Assembly: GCA_021741145.1 (NCBI GenBank)
Contig: JAIOYK010000044.1
Location: forward strand, 1-46,214
Origin: Rhodospirillum sp.
GTDB taxonomy: Bacteria; Pseudomonadota; Alphaproteobacteria; Rhodospirillales; Rhodospirillaceae
Length of the DNA stretch: 46,214 nucleotides
Reading direction: 5' to 3'
Each line of letters begins with the position of its first letter. Position 1 is the stretch's first letter. The translations under genes and the position numbers were made by a program. The notes beneath the pieces were generated by a model, which did no database searches, had not been told where the DNA came from, and saw only the letters and a list, made by a program, of their open reading frames with translations. Below are positions 1 through 7,555 of the stretch, one piece after another.

Positions 1-1
1 G

Positions 2-733
2 ATCGCCGCGGTGGTCCCGGTCCACGTCTTCGGCAATCCTGTCGCCATGGACGCGTTGGTCGCCTTGTGTGGCGATCTTGGCCTACCGGTTATCGAGGAT
101 TCGACGGAAGCTCTAGGCAGTTCCCTGGATGGCCGTGGCTGCGGCTCAATCGGGCGGGTGGGAACTTTCTCTTTCAACGGCAATAAGATCCTGACCACCG
201 GTGGGGGGGGGGCCCTGGTCACCAATGATGGCGATCTGGCCAGACGGGCCAAGCACCTGACCACGACCGCCAAGCTTCCGCATAAATGGGCCTTCGAGCA
301 TGACGAGGTCGCCTACAATTACCGGCTTCCCAATTTGAACGCGGCCGTGGGGTGTGCCCAACTTGAACAATTGCCCTACTTTCTGTCCCTGAAGAAAGAC
401 TTGGCCGCGGCCTATGCGGAGGCTTTCTCCACCGTGGCTGGTGTCCGCTTCCATGGGGAAACCAAGGGGGCGGCGCGGAACAATTGGTTGAATACCCTGA
501 TCCTCGACAGGGACGTCGCGGACCAACGCGATGCCATTCTCCAGGCCACGCATAACGCGGGCTACCTGACCCGGCCGATCTGGCGCCTCCTGCATTTCCT
601 GCCCATGTACGCCGAATGTCCCCGGGCCGACTTGTCGGTCGCGATGGATCTCGAAAGACGCGTGGTCAACCTTCCCAGCAGCGCCTGGTTAGCGCCCGCC
701 TTGGCCGACGAAACCCAAACCGCGGAGCGGTAA
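2..733 (+). CDS. LegC/PglE-type sugar aminotransferase (5' end outside window)
   Basis: This is the C-terminal 243 residues of a PLP-dependent DegT/DnrJ/EryC1 aminotransferase; the frame is open to the left edge, so the true start lies outside the window. The PLP-lysine segment is visible as FSFNGNKILTTGGGGALV, preceded by the conserved PVIEDSTEALGS stretch whose Asp contacts the PLP ring nitrogen. Family knowledge: LegC/PglE-like enzymes transaminate UDP-4-keto-6-deoxy-N-acetylhexosamine to UDP-N-acetylbacillosamine-type amino sugars. Together with the NeuC, NeuB and NeuD genes that follow directly, the best role is the second step of a legionaminic-acid-like pathway; a dehydratase (LegB) would be expected just upstream, outside the window. 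The stop is 5 nt before the next start, so it is operonic. The LegC subfamily is inferred from context as well as sequence; other sugar aminotransferases are possible. Confidence 0.85.
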   Translation: MAAVVPVHVFGNPVAMDALVALCGDLGLPVIEDSTEALGSSLDGRGCGSIGRVGTFSFNGNKILTTGGGGALVTNDGDLARRAKHLTTTAKLPHKWAFEHDEVAYNYRLPNLNAAVGCAQLEQLPYFLSLKKDLAAAYAEAFSTVAGVRFHGETKGAARNNWLNTLILDRDVADQRDAILQATHNAGYLTRPIWRLLHFLPMYAECPRADLSVAMDLERRVVNLPSSAWLAPALADETQTAER

Positions 734-738
734 GGCCC

Positions 739-1932
739 ATGATCCGTGTCCTTTCCGCGTCGACCAATCGCGCCGACCTGTCCATCATGGCACCGGTTTG
801 GCGGGCCATCGTGGAAAGGAGAGGGATGGAACTGCACCTCCTTTTGACGGGGGCGCATGCGACCAACGCGAAGCTCATCGGCGCGGCGGCGCCGAATGGC
901 GCCCGTCTTCACCGGGGAGGAGGCGATCCCGGTGGAAGCACGTCGGCAGCGGCAACCGTGGCGATGGCCGCGATCACCGCCTTCGCGGGCGAGGTAATCG
1001 CCGAAGTTCAACCGGATATTCTTCTTGTGATTGGGGACCGGATGGACATGTTCCCGATCGCGGCGGCCTCCGTCCCCTTCAACACGCCTCTCGTTCACCT
1101 CCACGGCGGCGAAATCTCCCATGGCGCGGTCGATGACCGGCTGCGGCACGCCATCAGCAAGCTGGCCCATGGCCATTGCGCGGGCTGCCAACCAGCCGCG
1201 GAAAACCTCATGCGCATGGGGGAGGAGCCCGACCGTATCCGGATTACCGGCGGGCCGGGTCTGGATACGCTGCTCGCCGCCCCACACATGTCGGACGCCG
1301 ATCTGGCCTTGGACCTTGGGCTAGACAGTCTCATGGGGCTGCGGTTGGTCACCATTCACCCGGAAACGAATAAAGGGGACTCTCTACGTCTCGTCGAGGA
1401 AGTCACCGCGGCCCTCGAGGCGGTGCCCGGCCCGACCGTGGTCACCGCCTCCAACAGTGACCCTGGCGGGGAGAACATGAGCCGTGCGTTGGAGAGCTGG
1501 TGTTCAAGCCGATCCTGGGCCTCTTGGCGGGCCAACTTGGGAATGCGGCTTTACCCGCCCACAATGCGCGCCGCGGCGGCGCTTGTTGGAAACTCCTCCA
1601 GCGGCATTGTCGAGGCTGGGCTGTTCGGGGTGCCTGTTATCGACGTTGGACGGCGCCAGGATGGACGTCCCCATGGTCGGAACGTGCTCCGCCTGCCAGC
1701 GGACCGGCGGGTTCTCACCGAGGCCTTGCGAAGCCATCCGCGGTCCGCCCCCTCGGAGATGGGGCGGCGGTCATCCCTTTATGGAGACGGTCACGCGGCG
1801 CCGCGGATTGCCGCCTTCGTTGCCGATGTCGCCGCCTGGGAACACACCCTGGACAAACGCCTTTACACGGCGCCGCCAGGTATTTACCCGTCCCTTTCCG
1901 TACCCTGGTCAGATGAGGACCGAGATCCATGA
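739..1932 (+). CDS. neuC: UDP-N-acetylglucosamine 2-epimerase, hydrolysing (NeuC/LegG type)
   Basis: A 397-residue protein starting at the ATG 5 nt after the upstream stop; a longer in-frame reading exists but overlaps the upstream gene. Motifs of the hydrolysing UDP-GlcNAc 2-epimerase family are visible: VIGDRMDMFPIAAA, HLHGGEISHGAVDDRLRHAI, VTIHPETN and GNSSSGIVEAGLFGVPVIDV (nucleotide-sugar binding in the second Rossmann half). Family knowledge: NeuC/LegG remove UDP while epimerising the sugar, releasing the free mannosamine- or 6-deoxy-mannosamine-type substrate for the NeuB synthase. The stop codon overlaps the start of the NeuB gene (ATGA), indicating translational coupling. Whether the substrate is UDP-GlcNAc (sialic) or UDP-diacetylbacillosamine (legionaminic) is inferred as the latter from the LegC-like neighbour. 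Confidence 0.9.
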   Translation: MIRVLSASTNRADLSIMAPVWRAIVERRGMELHLLLTGAHATNAKLIGAAAPNGARLHRGGGDPGGSTSAAATVAMAAITAFAGEVIAEVQPDILLVIGDRMDMFPIAAASVPFNTPLVHLHGGEISHGAVDDRLRHAISKLAHGHCAGCQPAAENLMRMGEEPDRIRITGGPGLDTLLAAPHMSDADLALDLGLDSLMGLRLVTIHPETNKGDSLRLVEEVTAALEAVPGPTVVTASNSDPGGENMSRALESWCSSRSWASWRANLGMRLYPPTMRAAAALVGNSSSGIVEAGLFGVPVIDVGRRQDGRPHGRNVLRLPADRRVLTEALRSHPRSAPSEMGRRSSLYGDGHAAPRIAAFVADVAAWEHTLDKRLYTAPPGIYPSLSVPWSDEDRDP

Positions 1933-2996
1933 CCCATTGTTTCATCATCGCCGAAGCCGGCGTGAACCATAACGGCGACCTCCAGCGGGGTCTCGCCTTG
2001 GTGGATGCGGCCGCGGAGGCTGGGGCGGATTCGGTGAAGTTCCAGACCTTCCGCGCCGATAAGATCGTCAGCGCCGGGGCCGGACGCGCGCCCTATCAAG
2101 AACGCGCCATCGGCGGAGGCGATCAGTTGTCCATGTTGCGGTCGCTGGAGCTGAGTGACGTGGACCACGGTGTTCTGGCGGAACGGTGCCGGGAGCGGGG
2201 TATTTTGTTCATGTCCACACCCTTTGATCGGGAGGACATTCCCATGCTTGCGAACCTGGGTATGGACCGGATCAAGATTCCCTCGGGGGAGTTGGTCAAT
2301 CCCCTCCTCCTCCTTGACGCGGCCCGGTCCGGACTGCCCATCATTTTGTCCACCGGCATGGCGACCCTTGCGGAAGTGGGCACCGCCCTGGATCTGCTGG
2401 CCTTTGGTCTGACAGGTGGGGAAACCCCCTCTTTAGCGGCGATCAAGGGGGTGCGGGAAACGCCCAAGGGATTTGAGGCCCTTCGCCAAAAAGTCACCTT
2501 GCTTCATTGTACTTCCGAATATCCCGCCGCGCCGGAAACTATCAACCTTCGCGCAATGGATACCCTATCGGAAGCGTTTGGAGTCCCGGTTGGGTTATCC
2601 GACCATAGCGAAGGGATCGCCATCCCCATCGCCGCGGCGGCGCGCGGGGCCAGGGTGATCGAAAAGCACTTCACCTTGGATCGGGGACTCCCCGGTCCCG
2701 ATCACCAAGCCTCCCTTGAGCCGGGCGAGTTGAAGGAGATGGTCACTTCGATCCGGTCGGTGGTTTTAGCGCTCGGACCGGGTGGCAAGACACCCACTCC
2801 GGGCGAATTGAACACGGCCACCTTCGCCCGACGCAGTGTCGTGGCCGCGCGGGCTTTGGTCCGAGGAGAGGTCTTCGACGCGTCTTCCCTAACCCTGAAA
2901 CGTCCGGGAACTGGGCTGTCTCCCATGGTCTATTGGGATCTTCTGGGGAAGACCGCGAGCCGGGACTACGAGGCCCACGAAATGATCGAGGAATGA
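1929..2996 (+). CDS. neuB: N-acetylneuraminate/legionaminate synthase (NeuB/LegI)
   Basis: A 355-residue PEP-dependent condensing enzyme that joins phosphoenolpyruvate to a six-carbon amino sugar to form a nine-carbon ulosonic acid. The N-terminal TIM-barrel carries canonical NeuB motifs: FIIAEAGVNHNG, SVKFQTFRADKIV, IKIPSGELVNP, ILSTGMATL, LLHCTSEYP and GLSDHSEGI. The C-terminal ~60 residues form the SAF (antifreeze-like) domain, beginning around RRSVVAARALVRGE and ending KTASRDYEAHEMIEE. All expected residues are present, which makes this copy a useful contrast with the divergent paralogue on the other strand at 7552-8622. Start is fixed by the 4-nt ATGA overlap with the epimerase gene; its own stop overlaps the next gene the same way. 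Legionaminate rather than sialate synthesis is inferred from neighbours. Confidence 0.92.
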   Translation: MTHCFIIAEAGVNHNGDLQRGLALVDAAAEAGADSVKFQTFRADKIVSAGAGRAPYQERAIGGGDQLSMLRSLELSDVDHGVLAERCRERGILFMSTPFDREDIPMLANLGMDRIKIPSGELVNPLLLLDAARSGLPIILSTGMATLAEVGTALDLLAFGLTGGETPSLAAIKGVRETPKGFEALRQKVTLLHCTSEYPAAPETINLRAMDTLSEAFGVPVGLSDHSEGIAIPIAAAARGARVIEKHFTLDRGLPGPDHQASLEPGELKEMVTSIRSVVLALGPGGKTPTPGELNTATFARRSVVAARALVRGEVFDASSLTLKRPGTGLSPMVYWDLLGKTASRDYEAHEMIEE

Positions 2997-3688
2997 TCCC
3001 GGTCCCCTTCACCTCGGAGCCGCATGCCACCGCGCTGGACCGTCCCTGGATTATTTTGGGGGCTGGGGGGCATGGTCGGGTCACTATTGACCTACTGGCA
3101 CGGTGTGGCGCCGAGATCTTAGGGGCGCTAGACGCAAATATTCCCGCGGGGGAGCAATTGACCGCCGGTTGTATTGTGCTGGGAGGCGACGACCTGTTGA
3201 ATGACCCTCGTCATGGGCCAGAGCGGCTCTGGCTGGCGAATGGTCTAGGGACCTTGCCAGGGCGGAATACCGCGCGCGCGGCGCTGTTCCGTGACCTGGA
3301 AGGCAAGGGGTACCGGTTTCCCGCCCTCATTCATCCCTCCGCCGTCGTGGCGGTCGACGTGCGTCTTGGCGCGGGCGTCCAGGTCATGGCCGGAGCCATC
3401 ATCCAGACCGGAGCCACGGTCGGGACCGGAACCATCGTCAACACTGGCGCGCGGGTGGACCATGATTGCGTCATCGGTCCCCATGCGCATGTGGCGCCGG
3501 GAGCGGTGCTCTCCGGTGGCGTCCATGTGGGAGAAGGGGCCCACTTGGGCACTGGCTGCGCGGTGATTCAGGGACGGACGGTTGGTCGGGGCGCTGTCGT
3601 CGGCGCTGGCGCGGTGGTGGTCCGAGACTTAGCCGATGGCGCTTGCCTCGTGCCTGCCAGTCAACGGCTTACTCAGGGTCCGATGTGA
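2993..3688 (+). CDS. neuD: NeuD/PglD-family sugar acyltransferase
   Basis: A 231-residue protein with an N-terminal PglD_N-type Rossmann segment (WIILGAGGHGRVTIDLL, about residues 18-34) followed by a left-handed beta-helix built of hexapeptide repeats (for example VVAVDVRLGAGVQVMAGAII and later V-x-A-G-A-V repeats) typical of acetyl-CoA-dependent acyltransferases. Family knowledge: PglD/LegH N-acetylate the 4-amino group of the UDP-amino sugar made by the LegC enzyme; NeuD relatives O-acetylate sialic acids. The ATGA overlap with the NeuB stop sets the start at 2993. It closes cassette A. Which position is acylated cannot be read from sequence. Confidence 0.85.
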   Translation: MIPVPFTSEPHATALDRPWIILGAGGHGRVTIDLLARCGAEILGALDANIPAGEQLTAGCIVLGGDDLLNDPRHGPERLWLANGLGTLPGRNTARAALFRDLEGKGYRFPALIHPSAVVAVDVRLGAGVQVMAGAIIQTGATVGTGTIVNTGARVDHDCVIGPHAHVAPGAVLSGGVHVGEGAHLGTGCAVIQGRTVGRGAVVGAGAVVVRDLADGACLVPASQRLTQGPM

Positions 3689-3697
3689 TTGAAAATT

Positions 3698-3717
3698 AAA
3701 AATTAGGCCAATTTTTT
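3698..3717 (+). terminator. weak A/T stem with T-run after cassette A
   Basis: Ten bases after the NeuD stop, AAAAATT and AATTTTT can pair around an AGGCC loop and the T-run extends to six. The stem is entirely A-T so stability is low, but it is the only terminator-like structure at the end of the cassette and stands out in GC-rich surroundings. It is symmetrical enough to work in both directions. Confidence 0.35.
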
Positions 3718-4400
3718 CTGAGAGAAATCATGGGGTGGGCGCATTTCCTCCACCCAGTCCTGATCCATGCGATCATGCAAGCCCCCTTTCTGCTGTCCGC
3801 TTCGCGTTCCCATTGGCCTCCCGCAATTATCGACACCACATTTGCCCAACCCGACACGTCATCGGCGAGACCGCAGTTCGATAAATTGCTCAATATGGAT
3901 TGCTCACTGGCGCCCTCGACTGCAAATCCCTATTGGGAAGCGACGATCACACATCCTTTCCATACCACTCCAAGGGTCATGATCCCGGTTCTCCGATGAC
4001 GTGGATCCAGTTCATGTCCCTCAGAGAAGGAGGTCCGGCTCGGTCCGCCGAAAACGCCTCCGCGAATGATCCGGTTGAAACTGTGGTGCAGGATGCATTC
4101 CTTGCATGGTCTCGCACTCCCCATGGGAAATCACCGTTTTGCGAATCCTGTCCGCATCCATATCGATGCGGACCACGACCCTCGACGGGCAATCGGACAC
4201 CGAGTGCCCACGATTATTCCTTGGATTTAACCGGGATCGTCTTCCCCTGTATCGCCAAATGGATAGGGATCCGCCATGGAGCGATAGACGCACGTGAGCG
4301 GATCGCGCATGTGGCTTTTGGCACCGCACCCGCGACCCTCACACGAAAAATAACAGGACCGGCATTCCACCGTTGTCCGATCGGCCGGGCATCCTCCAAT
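3718..4400. other. Gene-poor gap between cassettes A and B with possible decayed coding remnants (- strand)
   Basis: No intact gene is convincing here. On the - strand, directly after the amber stop of the GSA-type aminotransferase (TAG at 4403-4401), the same frame stays open for 57 codons (4400-4230, TAA at 4229-4227) and encodes a cysteine-rich stretch with Cys at relative positions 4, 13, 16, 20, 25 and 37 (VECRSCYFSCEGRGCGAKS). Further along in shifted frames another - strand fragment reads SARPCKECILHHSFNR, a CxxC context that resembles the tail of SPASM-type or other metal-binding proteins. These pieces are in different frames and have no start codons, so I read them as decayed remnants rather than a gene. 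The 3720-3900 part shows nothing recognisable. Confidence 0.35.
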
Positions 4401-5687
4401 CTAGTTCTTGGTTCGGAAAACGGGTTTCACTGGAGGTCCAACCAAGTGGGCCTCCCACCCATCCTCAAGCGCCCGGGCATAAACCGTCATCGCCTTTCGG
4501 GCGGCTTCGACGGTAGCATCTATCTCGGCTTGCCCATGGGCGTAGCTGGGACAGATGTAATTAATAAGAATACCCTCTCGGACCATTTCCTGAAGGAAAA
4601 CCGAGCGCATGCCCATGCTCACCTCGCCCCGCGCATCTCGACAGGTGTAGGTTGGATTACAGCCGTAGCCGAAAGCCGTAAAGGCCTCGCCGACCCCCGC
4701 GTCGGCGGCCGCGGCATTCAGGCCGTCAACCACCTTTTGGCCCACCGACCACATGGTCTCGACAACCGGTTCGTTCCGGTACACGGCCAGGGCGGCGCGG
4801 CAAGCGGCCAACCCATGGTTTTCGGAACCGTGGGTCGTGGAGATCAAGAAGACCCGCTCCCTATCGTGGAACAAGCCTCCCAATTCCATGAACTCCCGTT
4901 TGCCCACGAGCGCGGACACCGAAAAACCGTTGGCGATTCCCTTGCCGAAGGTCGACAGGTCTGGGTCCAGATCGAAAAACCGAGCGGCTCCCTGCAAGTG
5001 GTATCGGAAGCCGGAAATCATTTCATCGACGATAAACAACGCCCCGTGACGGCGGCAGAGGTCCTGCACGACGTGGAGGAAATCATCGCGCGGCGGTTCA
5101 TAGGTCGCGGCCTCCATGATCACGCAGGACAGGCTATCGCCGTGGGCGCTGAACATGGCCTTGACCCCGTCCAGGTCATTGTAGCGAAAGGTCAGGGAAT
5201 CCGTCGCCCCATTCGCGGGGATGCCTCCGGTCATCGGTGTTGTCCCGATGAACCAATCGTCATAGGAAAAGAACGGATGGTCCTTGCACATGGCGACCTT
5301 GGCCCGCCCCGTGTAGGCCCGGGCGATCTTCACCGCCGCGGTGGTCACGGTCGATCCGTTCTTGCCGAACTTAACCATGTCGGCGCAGGGGATCAAATCC
5401 ACGATGTCTTGGGCCGTCTCCGTCTCGATATAGGACGGACGCCCGAAATTGGACCCCTTGAGAATTTGGGCGATGGCGGCGTCGTTCACCGCCTTGTTCC
5501 CGTACCCGAGGCTCATGGTCCGCAGTCCCATGGTCCAATCGGTGTATTGCGCGCCCTTATCGTCCCAGACCGTGGCGCCCAGCCCGCGTTCCAGGTAGCG
5601 CGGGGCATTGGACGTGAACTGGTCGTCACCCTTGGAGTAGGTATGCGCCCCGCCGGGAATCAACTGATGGGTAAGAGTGTATTCCAT
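4401..5687 (-). CDS. Class III aminotransferase, glutamate-1-semialdehyde-aminomutase-like
   Basis: A 428-residue fold-type I PLP enzyme resembling glutamate-1-semialdehyde 2,1-aminomutase (HemL family). Visible are IPGGAHTYSKG near the N-terminus, VKFGKNGSTVTTAAVKIARA (PLP phosphate region), LFIVDEMISGFR (PLP ring-binding Asp) and STFGKGIANGFSVSAL with the internal-aldimine Lys at about residue 249. The length matches the family. An in-frame GTG lies 9 nt upstream at 5696 overlapping the preceding stop, but the ATG at 5687 has AGGTGA at proper spacing and is preferred. It ends cassette B after the Gfo/Idh, SpsF-like and NeuB-like genes, so it is unlikely to serve haem synthesis; I infer amino transfer onto, or migration within, a sugar or ulosonic precursor. 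Substrate unknown. Confidence 0.85.
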   Translation of the reverse strand: MEYTLTHQLIPGGAHTYSKGDDQFTSNAPRYLERGLGATVWDDKGAQYTDWTMGLRTMSLGYGNKAVNDAAIAQILKGSNFGRPSYIETETAQDIVDLIPCADMVKFGKNGSTVTTAAVKIARAYTGRAKVAMCKDHPFFSYDDWFIGTTPMTGGIPANGATDSLTFRYNDLDGVKAMFSAHGDSLSCVIMEAATYEPPRDDFLHVVQDLCRRHGALFIVDEMISGFRYHLQGAARFFDLDPDLSTFGKGIANGFSVSALVGKREFMELGGLFHDRERVFLISTTHGSENHGLAACRAALAVYRNEPVVETMWSVGQKVVDGLNAAAADAGVGEAFTAFGYGCNPTYTCRDARGEVSMGMRSVFLQEMVREGILINYICPSYAHGQAEIDATVEAARKAMTVYARALEDGWEAHLVGPPVKPVFRTKN

Positions 5688-5692
5688 GGCCG

Positions 5693-6730
5693 TCACCTTT
5701 CAACCCCTGTTCCCTGCCCGGAGGCGGCCAGCACTTCCCGCTCTCCGCTCTCGGCGCTTCGCTCCGCCGCGTAAAGCACCTCGAGAATGGCCTCGTCCTC
5801 GGGCAGGGTGAACGCATACTCCCCTTCACCCTGGCAAGCCTTGGCGTAGGTGTTCATCTCCTCGATGTACATCCCTTCCACGGACAGTTCACTGTACCCA
5901 TCAACCACCTGGGCCACGGGCTCGGCGTATTCCGTCCAGGACTTGGAGGCCGTATCGTAGACACGCACCATCTTTTCCGAAGCCGTCCATTCCAAGGTCC
6001 CCTCCGATCCGAGGATCCGGATGGAACGCAGCGGTGACCGTGCGACGACATCCACCAAAAGATGTCCAAGGACACCGTTGGTATACCGCAGGTTCAGATG
6101 GTAGACATCGTCGATGTCTGCCTCCAGATCCGTCAGCTTGTCACGCATTCCCTGGACCTGGGCCACATCGCCGATGAGCCAGTTCAGCCAAACCAGTTCG
6201 AAGGGAACGATTTCCCGGCAGGCTCCGCTCTCCTTCTTGGAGACATAAAAAGTGCGGTAATCCTCCCACGGGTGCCAATCCGGCAGATACTGCCCGCAGT
6301 GGTGGGTGAAGGTCAGGACCTTGCCAATAGCTCCCTTGACCAGTAATTCCTTGATCATCTTTACGGCCGGATGGAAGCGCATGGTCATGGAGGGCGCGGC
6401 GACCAAACCCTTCTCGTTGGCGATGCGCTGAACCTCGGCCATGCCCTCGGTCACGGTATCAGCCTCGGCGAAAAAGTGCTTTCCCGCGGTTACCGCCGCC
6501 AAGGCATAGGGCATATGGAGGCCAGGTGGCGTGGAGATCACCAGGGCGCCCGGCCCATCGGCCATCGCCTCGTCGAGATCCGCGAAAGTGCGCATACCAA
6601 ATGTCTTCTCAACTTCCTCGCGGCGATCCTGCCGCATATCGAAGCCGATCAGATCGGTTTCACCGAGATGGGTAAGATTGCGGATGCGGCGCTTGCCCAT
6701 GGAGCCAAGGCCGACGACAAGAAATTTCAT
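5693..6730 (-). CDS. Gfo/Idh/MocA-type oxidoreductase with altered catalytic motif
   Basis: A 345-residue protein with an N-terminal Rossmann fold (MKFLVVGLGSMGKRRIRNL, dinucleotide-binding GxGxxG) and the alpha/beta C-terminal domain of the Gfo/Idh/MocA family. The family's usual E-K-P motif after the GKH strand, whose Lys takes part in catalysis, is here GKHFFAEADTVTEGM, so the Lys is absent. The usual downstream region (SMTMRFHPAVKMIKELL) is normal. It could still bind NAD(P) and act with another base, or have a different reaction. It lies between the cytidylyltransferase (51 nt gap) and the aminotransferase (stop overlaps the optional GTG start), in the same transcription unit, so I infer a role in making or modifying the sugar handled by the cassette. 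Confidence 0.85.
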   Translation of the reverse strand: MKFLVVGLGSMGKRRIRNLTHLGETDLIGFDMRQDRREEVEKTFGMRTFADLDEAMADGPGALVISTPPGLHMPYALAAVTAGKHFFAEADTVTEGMAEVQRIANEKGLVAAPSMTMRFHPAVKMIKELLVKGAIGKVLTFTHHCGQYLPDWHPWEDYRTFYVSKKESGACREIVPFELVWLNWLIGDVAQVQGMRDKLTDLEADIDDVYHLNLRYTNGVLGHLLVDVVARSPLRSIRILGSEGTLEWTASEKMVRVYDTASKSWTEYAEPVAQVVDGYSELSVEGMYIEEMNTYAKACQGEGEYAFTLPEDEAILEVLYAAERSAESGEREVLAASGQGTGVER

Positions 6731-6781
6731 CTTTGGAACACCTGATTTTTCGACAAGGGATTCTTTTGGCGGGACAGCGCG

Positions 6782-7555
6782 TCAACGCGGCTTCAAACGA
6801 ATTTCACGCGCCTTGCTCAGACCTAACGCGTACTTTTCCTTCATTCCCTGATTTAGAGCCACGATCTCGGGGCGCTGCTCAAGGAGATCCATGATGGCTC
6901 CAAAGGAGAAGACGGTCCCCTCCCGGTACAGCGCATCGAAGACCGCGGAAAAGAAATCCAGGTCTTCCTGGTAGTCCAAGGTCATCCGGATATCTGGCTT
7001 GCGGAGCCGCTCATCCCGGGGGTCGAGAAGGCGGGCCTCGAACTCCGGGTTTTCCGTGAAACAGGCGCCCCAAACCTCGGTGTCGTTTTCTTCCTTACGG
7101 GCCACGACATCGCGCATCGCCTCCGTTCGCACGCCAAAGGCGGTGGCCCCGAGCGGCAAATGATCGACGATAATGTAGTCCCCTCCATCTTGATCGTAGG
7201 CCTCGATAATCTGGTCGATCCCGGCCGCGTCACAGAAGAGGTCGTCCCCGTCGACAACCGCGAAAAACTCGACGCCATATTGATCCGCGGCGTCAAGGTA
7301 ACGCACGAGCTTGTCTTCCTCGCTCCCGCGGAAGCACTCGATGCCCTCGTCCCGCGCGATACGCTCAAGCCCATCATCGTCAGGATGGACGGAGGTGGTC
7401 ATCACCACCAAGTCAGGGCGCTGGGCCGTCTTGATCCGATCGATCAAATGCTCGACCGCTTTACGTCCCTTGATATCCCTTACGACCTTCCCGGGTAGCC
7501 GCTTGGCCTTATCCCGAATGGACAGGAAAACCGCCGACTTTGCCCGGGCATTCAT
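6782..7555 (-). CDS. SpsF-like cytidylyltransferase (acylneuraminate/ulosonate activation)
   Basis: A 257-residue nucleotidyltransferase of the CMP-ulosonic acid synthetase superfamily. The N-terminal nucleotide-binding segment AVFLSIRDKAKRLPGKVV corresponds to the QARMGSTRLPGKV pattern of SpsF-like proteins rather than the PARSGSKRIPxKN of classical NeuA. A metal-binding acidic stretch is seen in FFAVVDGDDLFCDAAGID. Family knowledge: such enzymes activate an ulosonic acid with CTP. The start overlaps the NeuB-like stop (ATGA at 7555-7552), so the two are coupled and probably act on the same sugar. The C-terminal third (from about residue 180) is not diagnostic. No canonical neuA/legF for cassette A is visible in the window, so sharing between cassettes cannot be excluded. 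Confidence 0.82.
   Translation of the reverse strand: MNARAKSAVFLSIRDKAKRLPGKVVRDIKGRKAVEHLIDRIKTAQRPDLVVMTTSVHPDDDGLERIARDEGIECFRGSEEDKLVRYLDAADQYGVEFFAVVDGDDLFCDAAGIDQIIEAYDQDGGDYIIVDHLPLGATAFGVRTEAMRDVVARKEENDTEVWGACFTENPEFEARLLDPRDERLRKPDIRMTLDYQEDLDFFSAVFDALYREGTVFSFGAIMDLLEQRPEIVALNQGMKEKYALGLSKAREIRLKPR

Noticed and set aside
616-738. Upstream extension of the NeuC gene
   Set aside because: It overlaps the preceding aminotransferase and has no epimerase similarity; the ATG at 739 is the natural start.
3900-5774. Very long + strand reading opposite the GSA-type gene
   Set aside because: It is antisense to a well-supported gene and has no family motif; a typical GC-rich shadow.
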